A DNA stretch of 7,944 bases from NCBI GenBank assembly GCA_950073955.1, contig CATMRH010000057.1, positions 1-7,944 of the forward strand. The letters are read 5' to 3'. The position numbers and the translations under genes are program-made. The notes beneath the pieces are model-generated. The model did no database searches. It saw only the letters and a list, made by a program, of their open reading frames with translations, and had not been told where the DNA came from. Every line of letters begins with the position of its first letter. Position 1 is the stretch's first letter. Of this stretch, positions 4,557 through 7,944 are shown one piece after another. This DNA is from an uncultured archaeon (GTDB taxonomy: Archaea; Thermoproteota; Nitrososphaeria; Nitrososphaerales; Nitrosopumilaceae).

Positions 4557-6650
4557 ATGCGACTTAGGAAATTTAGAGTTAGGGCATTTCGTTGTATTCA
4601 TGATTCTGGGGAAATTACAGTTGGTGATTTAGCAGCTTTTATTGGAAAAAATGAAAGTGGAAAAACCACTATCCTTCAAGCATTAACCTTATTGAATAAG
4701 GATGAGCAGGTTTCAGAACTAGATCTTTGTGACGAAATGGATGAAGAACTCAAAGATGAGATTAGATTAGCAGAAGGAGAATTTGAACTAAACCAAAACG
4801 AAATTGGTTTAATTAAAGAAAAATTTCCAGGATTACCAGAAATAAAAAAAATCAAATTATTTAGAACAAATCGACATCCAACAGTTCAATACGAATTTGA
4901 AAATATTGAACTTAGTGAAGATGAAGATGAAGGGCTTAATTCGTGGGAAAATTTTTCGAAGCAAATTCTTGAATTTTTAGATACTATTCCAAACCACCTC
5001 AGAATATTGATTGATACAAAATTCTTTGAGGGGCTACTTCCAAAGAATCAAGAAGCATTCGATAGCGAGATGGCAGAATTTAGTAATCAATTTCACGTCA
5101 TAGCCATTCAAGAACTCAAAGTAATTGAGGAGTGGGAAAAAATCTATGAAAGTCCAGAAAATCAATTTTCAAATCTTGTAAGTGGTGAAAGTCAAAAAAC
5201 AGCATTGCAGAATTTTATCGCATATGAATTACATCCAAGATTTGTTTACTTTTCAGATTATAAAAAAATCTATGGTAATATCAATCTCAATGAATTTCTT
5301 AAAGAAGAGGAAGGAGAAAAAACAAATTCAGTTGAATATATTGAAGAATTTGATAAAGCAGAGACAGTTAGAAATCTATTCTATCTAGCTGAATTAGATA
5401 TCAAAGAGTTAGATGAAGTAAAAGAAAGTCCTTCAAAATGTATCAAACTTCTTAATGCTGCAAGTAATAGATTGACTCGTAGATTGAATCCAACATGGAA
5501 AGGAGATCCTATCCATGTAGACTTGAGATACAATCCAGGAAATATCTTGAGTGTTGTAATTTCAGATGTTCACACAGATGGAACAATTACAAACACAGGA
5601 TTGTTAAATAGAAGAGCAGAAGGTTTCAAGTGGACATTTTCTTTTATTGTGAACTTTGCAGCTGAAACACAAAGATCAGAATTAAAAGAAGCAATATTGC
5701 TTTTAGATGAGCCTGCAAGAAATCTTCATCCTACACAACAAATGGGAATTTCAGATTTATTGAAAAATTTAGCTGGTTCTAATCAAGTATTGTATGCAAC
5801 ACATTCACCATTTATGATCTTTGACTACACTCCAGGCAACTTACTTGTTGTAGAGTTAGACAAAAGAAAACACCTCAGCAGAATTTTTTATGATTATTGG
5901 AATGCAGATGACAAGACATTAACACCGATTTTGTATGGATTATCCAGAGGTCTAGTTGAATCTATTGTAGATAGAGAAATTGGAACAAACTCTAGACCAG
6001 TAATTATTGTAGAGACAATGTCTGATTCAATGTATCTAAATGCTTTTGATAAATTCTTACAGGATCCAAATATATCAATGAATCCTCTTAATGTTGTTGC
6101 AGCATACAACAAAAATTCAGTTTTGCCTTTAGCAATATTTTATAGAAATCATGGTTACAGGACGTTTATTTTATTAGACAATACTGAAGAATCCAAGCAA
6201 ATTTCGGCCCAGTTAGTCTCAAATGAATTCTCATCAATTCAGACCATTTTCTTTGAGAGAGAAGGAAAAAAGCTAGAATCAATTGAAGATTATATCGTTC
6301 TTGAAGATTATTTACATGTAGTAAATCAGACGTATGAAATAAAGTTGAGACATGAAGGATTTTCAAATCTCACACCTCAAGATGTTGCTTCTAAAGAAAG
6401 TAATGGAATCTTAGGCAAGTTAAGAAGGATTTGGGAAGAGCACAGAGAAGATGATTGGGGAGAATTTGACAACGTAGAGATTACTAGATACATATGTGAA
6501 AAAATTGCACTCGAGGAGACTAGTTTTCTATCAGATAAAACAAAGGACCAATTCAGATCATTGTATAGATTAATTGCTGAAAGAATTAGGCAGTATCAAA
6601 ATATAGTTAAAAAACAAGACCTAGCCAAATTTCAAAAGGCCAAGGCTTAA
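4557..6650 (+). CDS. OLD-like ATPase with C-terminal Toprim-like domain (possible ATP-dependent nuclease)
   Basis: Overcoming-lysogenisation-defect (OLD) proteins join an ABC/SMC-type ATPase to a Toprim nuclease; several, including Gabija GajA, act in phage defence. In this 697-aa protein, RKFRVRAFRCI at 4-14 and Walker A GKNESGKT at 30-37 match the family start. A long, acidic, probably helical region follows (about 50-330). A weak signature-like NRRAEGFKW precedes Walker B, LLLDEP with Asp384-Glu385, and the switch His416 in YATHSP. The C-terminal part has VIIVETMSDSMYL (Glu486, Asp490), FILLDNTEES (Asp541) and SIEDYI, in the order of Toprim motifs. The usual DxD is D-N-T-E here, so metal binding may differ or be lost. 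No UvrD-like helicase partner follows, which argues against Gabija. Nuclease activity and a defence role are inference; the ATPase fold is firm. Confidence 0.85.
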   Translation: MRLRKFRVRAFRCIHDSGEITVGDLAAFIGKNESGKTTILQALTLLNKDEQVSELDLCDEMDEELKDEIRLAEGEFELNQNEIGLIKEKFPGLPEIKKIKLFRTNRHPTVQYEFENIELSEDEDEGLNSWENFSKQILEFLDTIPNHLRILIDTKFFEGLLPKNQEAFDSEMAEFSNQFHVIAIQELKVIEEWEKIYESPENQFSNLVSGESQKTALQNFIAYELHPRFVYFSDYKKIYGNINLNEFLKEEEGEKTNSVEYIEEFDKAETVRNLFYLAELDIKELDEVKESPSKCIKLLNAASNRLTRRLNPTWKGDPIHVDLRYNPGNILSVVISDVHTDGTITNTGLLNRRAEGFKWTFSFIVNFAAETQRSELKEAILLLDEPARNLHPTQQMGISDLLKNLAGSNQVLYATHSPFMIFDYTPGNLLVVELDKRKHLSRIFYDYWNADDKTLTPILYGLSRGLVESIVDREIGTNSRPVIIVETMSDSMYLNAFDKFLQDPNISMNPLNVVAAYNKNSVLPLAIFYRNHGYRTFILLDNTEESKQISAQLVSNEFSSIQTIFFEREGKKLESIEDYIVLEDYLHVVNQTYEIKLRHEGFSNLTPQDVASKESNGILGKLRRIWEEHREDDWGEFDNVEITRYICEKIALEETSFLSDKTKDQFRSLYRLIAERIRQYQNIVKKQDLAKFQKAKA

Positions 6651-6668
6651 GATTTAAGAAGGTTTCTC

Positions 6669-6734
6669 ATGAAAAATACTGAAGTAAGAAATAACAGAGT
6701 AGGAAAAATTCTTCAAGGTTTAAGTGAAAGATGA
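6669..6734 (+). CDS. Possible 21-codon leader ORF overlapping the next gene by ATGA
   Basis: ATG 6669 opens a 21-residue frame (MKNTEVRNN...LSER) that stops at TGA 6732-6734 and shares ATGA with the start of the exported-protein gene at 6731. AGAAGG lies about seven bases upstream of ATG 6669, a modest ribosome-site match. The peptide is basic, with no membrane segment and no recognisable motif. It may be a translated leader that delivers ribosomes to the next gene, or chance: a frame this short is expected often in AT-rich DNA. Confidence 0.25.
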   Translation: MKNTEVRNNRVGKILQGLSER

Positions 6735-7944
6735 TTATGCTGAAATACATGACCAAGTCCTCGACGAGAGGAATTTTCCTTTCAATTACATTATTATTTT
6801 CATTATTACTTATTGTAATTCCATCAAATGCAAATGCCCAAGAAATTAATGTTAAGAGTTTTGCGTTTGAAGAAACAACAATTATTGAATTTACAAATGA
6901 TTCAGATGAAGAGATTGATACTTTTAGAATTTGGCTTGGGAGTGATTTTAATTTCAAATCTTTTAAAACAGAAAAAGGTTGGGTAGGGGAAAAAACTTCA
7001 GTTGGAGTTATAATTTTTACGTCATCTGAAACAATCAAACCCGGTGAATCTGTAAAGTTTGGTGTTAAAACAGATAAAGTAAAACCTGGAATTAATTGGA
7101 AGGCATTAGACAAAGTAGATAACGTAATAGATACCGGGAAAGTGTTATCAGGAGAACTGCCGAAAGTAATTCAAAATACAGAAATTAAGCAAGATCAAAT
7201 TTTAGGGGACACGGGTACAGGCATATCTACAGAATCAATTTTTAGAATAGTCCCAGAGAAACCAAACGTTGGTTCATCAATAAGAGTTACAGGAGATGAA
7301 TTTGGGGCATCTCAAGAATTTGATTTTTACATTGATTCAAAAAAAGTTGGTAGTTTTGAAACAGATGAAAATGGTCACTTTATGACAACAATGAAAATTC
7401 CTGAAGAATATAAAGCTGACAGAGTAGATTTCATAATAAAAGACAAAGATGGAAAAGAAAAAAAGATCAGTCTTAGAATAGGAGAGATTGAAAATAGAAT
7501 TCCAGGATCAGAAAATACCAAACTTACAATCAAAGGACTTCCAGAGATCCTCCATAGAGGAGACTTTTTAGAGATTTTTGGAACTGGAACTCCAGGCAAA
7601 ACAATAATAGTAGAAGTTGCTACATTTGATGGAGAACTTATCAATTCAAGAACAGCAGAAATAGACTCTAAAGGAGAGTGGGAATTAGATGTGCCAATCA
7701 TTATAGCATTAGAGACCAAATTAGGAAAATACAGTGTAACTATAACTGATGGAAGACAAACCATACTAAAACAGTGGGCAATAGAATCAGATAAAGTAAT
7801 AATCATATCTTCAACTAATTTGAAGTTTGATCAAGGTGAAATTATGAAATTTAATGGCACAGCTATGCCAAACAAACCAATAGAAATAATATTAGAAGAT
7901 GCTCTTGGAAAAGAAATTTTTTCAGATATTATTCAAACTGATGA
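6731..7944 (+). CDS. Large exported Ig-like repeat protein, 3' end beyond the window
   Basis: An uninterrupted frame runs from ATG 6731 to the window end (404 codons and two bases, no stop). An in-frame TGA at 6725 limits the start to 6731 or the ATG at 6737. Residues 1-36 form a signal peptide: a basic start, a hydrophobic core (about 15-30), then PSNANAQ with probable cleavage after ANA. A first domain (about 38-140) includes DTFRIWLGSD and IKPGESVKFGVKTD. Ig-like units follow from about 174 (VGSSIRVTGDEF with a later ETDENGHF), 264 (LTIKGLP with GTGTPGKTI and DSKGEW) and 356 (FDQGEIMKFNGTAMPNKPI). The recurring 'G-x-x-x-P-x-K-x-I ... D-x-x-G' pattern suggests a cell-surface or adhesive protein. 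The exact family and function are unknown. No clear TATA box lies 25 nt upstream; TTTAAG at 6653-6658 could start a transcript with a leader of about 50 nt. Confidence 0.88.
   Translation, partial: MIMLKYMTKSSTRGIFLSITLLFSLLLIVIPSNANAQEINVKSFAFEETTIIEFTNDSDEEIDTFRIWLGSDFNFKSFKTEKGWVGEKTSVGVIIFTSSETIKPGESVKFGVKTDKVKPGINWKALDKVDNVIDTGKVLSGELPKVIQNTEIKQDQILGDTGTGISTESIFRIVPEKPNVGSSIRVTGDEFGASQEFDFYIDSKKVGSFETDENGHFMTTMKIPEEYKADRVDFIIKDKDGKEKKISLRIGEIENRIPGSENTKLTIKGLPEILHRGDFLEIFGTGTPGKTIIVEVATFDGELINSRTAEIDSKGEWELDVPIIIALETKLGKYSVTITDGRQTILKQWAIESDKVIIISSTNLKFDQGEIMKFNGTAMPNKPIEIILEDALGKEIFSDIIQTD

Noticed and set aside
5182..5388. Plus-strand open frame of 68 codons
   Set aside because: It is an out-of-frame reading within the OLD-like gene, with no start signal.
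5894..6366. Two minus-strand open frames (5894-6112 and 6166-6366)
   Set aside because: Both are antisense to the Toprim-like part of the OLD-like gene, whose motifs run continuously through the region.
6651..6730. Hairpin terminator after the OLD-like gene
   Set aside because: The only symmetry is the short CTTAAG palindrome near the stop, with no stem of useful length and no T-tract following it.
6667..7113. Minus-strand open frame of 148 codons
   Set aside because: The plus strand here encodes a signal peptide and a continuous beta-rich protein open for over 1.2 kb, far better supported.
7375..7806. Minus-strand open frame of 143 codons
   Set aside because: It is antisense to the Ig-like repeats; it is hydrophobic/serine-rich only because it mirrors Lys/Glu/Asp-rich codons.
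4557..7944. A Gabija (GajA/GajB) or other two-gene defence system
   Set aside because: No helicase or other nuclease or effector follows. The next gene is an exported Ig-like protein with its own leader region, so nothing visible here makes a multigene system.

Overview
The window looks like chromosomal DNA of an ammonia-oxidising-type archaeon (Thaumarchaeota/Nitrososphaerota, Nitrosopumilus-like). It is AT-rich. It carries archaeal or eukaryote-like information genes: fibrillarin, an archaeal RNase HII, Trm1, and a TFE-beta/RPC34-type factor with an iron-sulphur cysteine motif. Several genes have TATA-like boxes about 25-28 nt upstream of the start codon, the pattern of leaderless archaeal mRNAs. 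The genus-level guess is inference; the archaeal assignment is firm.

Layout. (1) 1-798: the 3' tail of an upstream gene, probably nop5, made of RDDRGGS repeats and a lysine/arginine-rich end, overlaps the start of the fibrillarin gene flpA in another frame. (2) 799-1413 minus: rnhB (RNase HII), abutting flpA tail to tail with no spacer. (3) 1473-2621 plus: trm1, divergent from rnhB across a roughly 60-bp shared promoter with back-to-back TATA-like boxes. (4) 4449-2611 minus: probably one transcription unit of a small exported protein, the TFE-beta/RPC34 homologue with a histone-H1-like lysine tail, and an FtsJ/RlmE-type rRNA methyltransferase. The last two overlap by an ATGA, and ftsJ overlaps trm1 by 11 bp at the 3' ends. 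(5) 4557-6650 plus: an OLD-like ATPase with a C-terminal Toprim-like domain whose second acidic motif is altered. (6) 6731 to the window end, plus: a large exported Ig-like repeat protein, truncated by the window edge.

How the genes fit together. The left half is an RNA-modification and transcription neighbourhood: C/D-guide 2'-O-methylation (Nop5/fibrillarin), tRNA G26 dimethylation (Trm1), rRNA 2'-O-methylation (FtsJ), RNA:DNA-hybrid removal (RNase HII) and an initiation factor (TFE-beta). The right half (exported proteins and an OLD-like ATPase) looks more accessory. I found no tRNA, rRNA, CRISPR array or insertion sequence. No gene-free stretch exceeds about 110 bp. I did not find a convincing new multigene system. 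The most unusual items are the dual-frame repeat at the nop5/flpA junction, the lysine-rich repeat tail on TFE-beta, and the solitary OLD-like protein.
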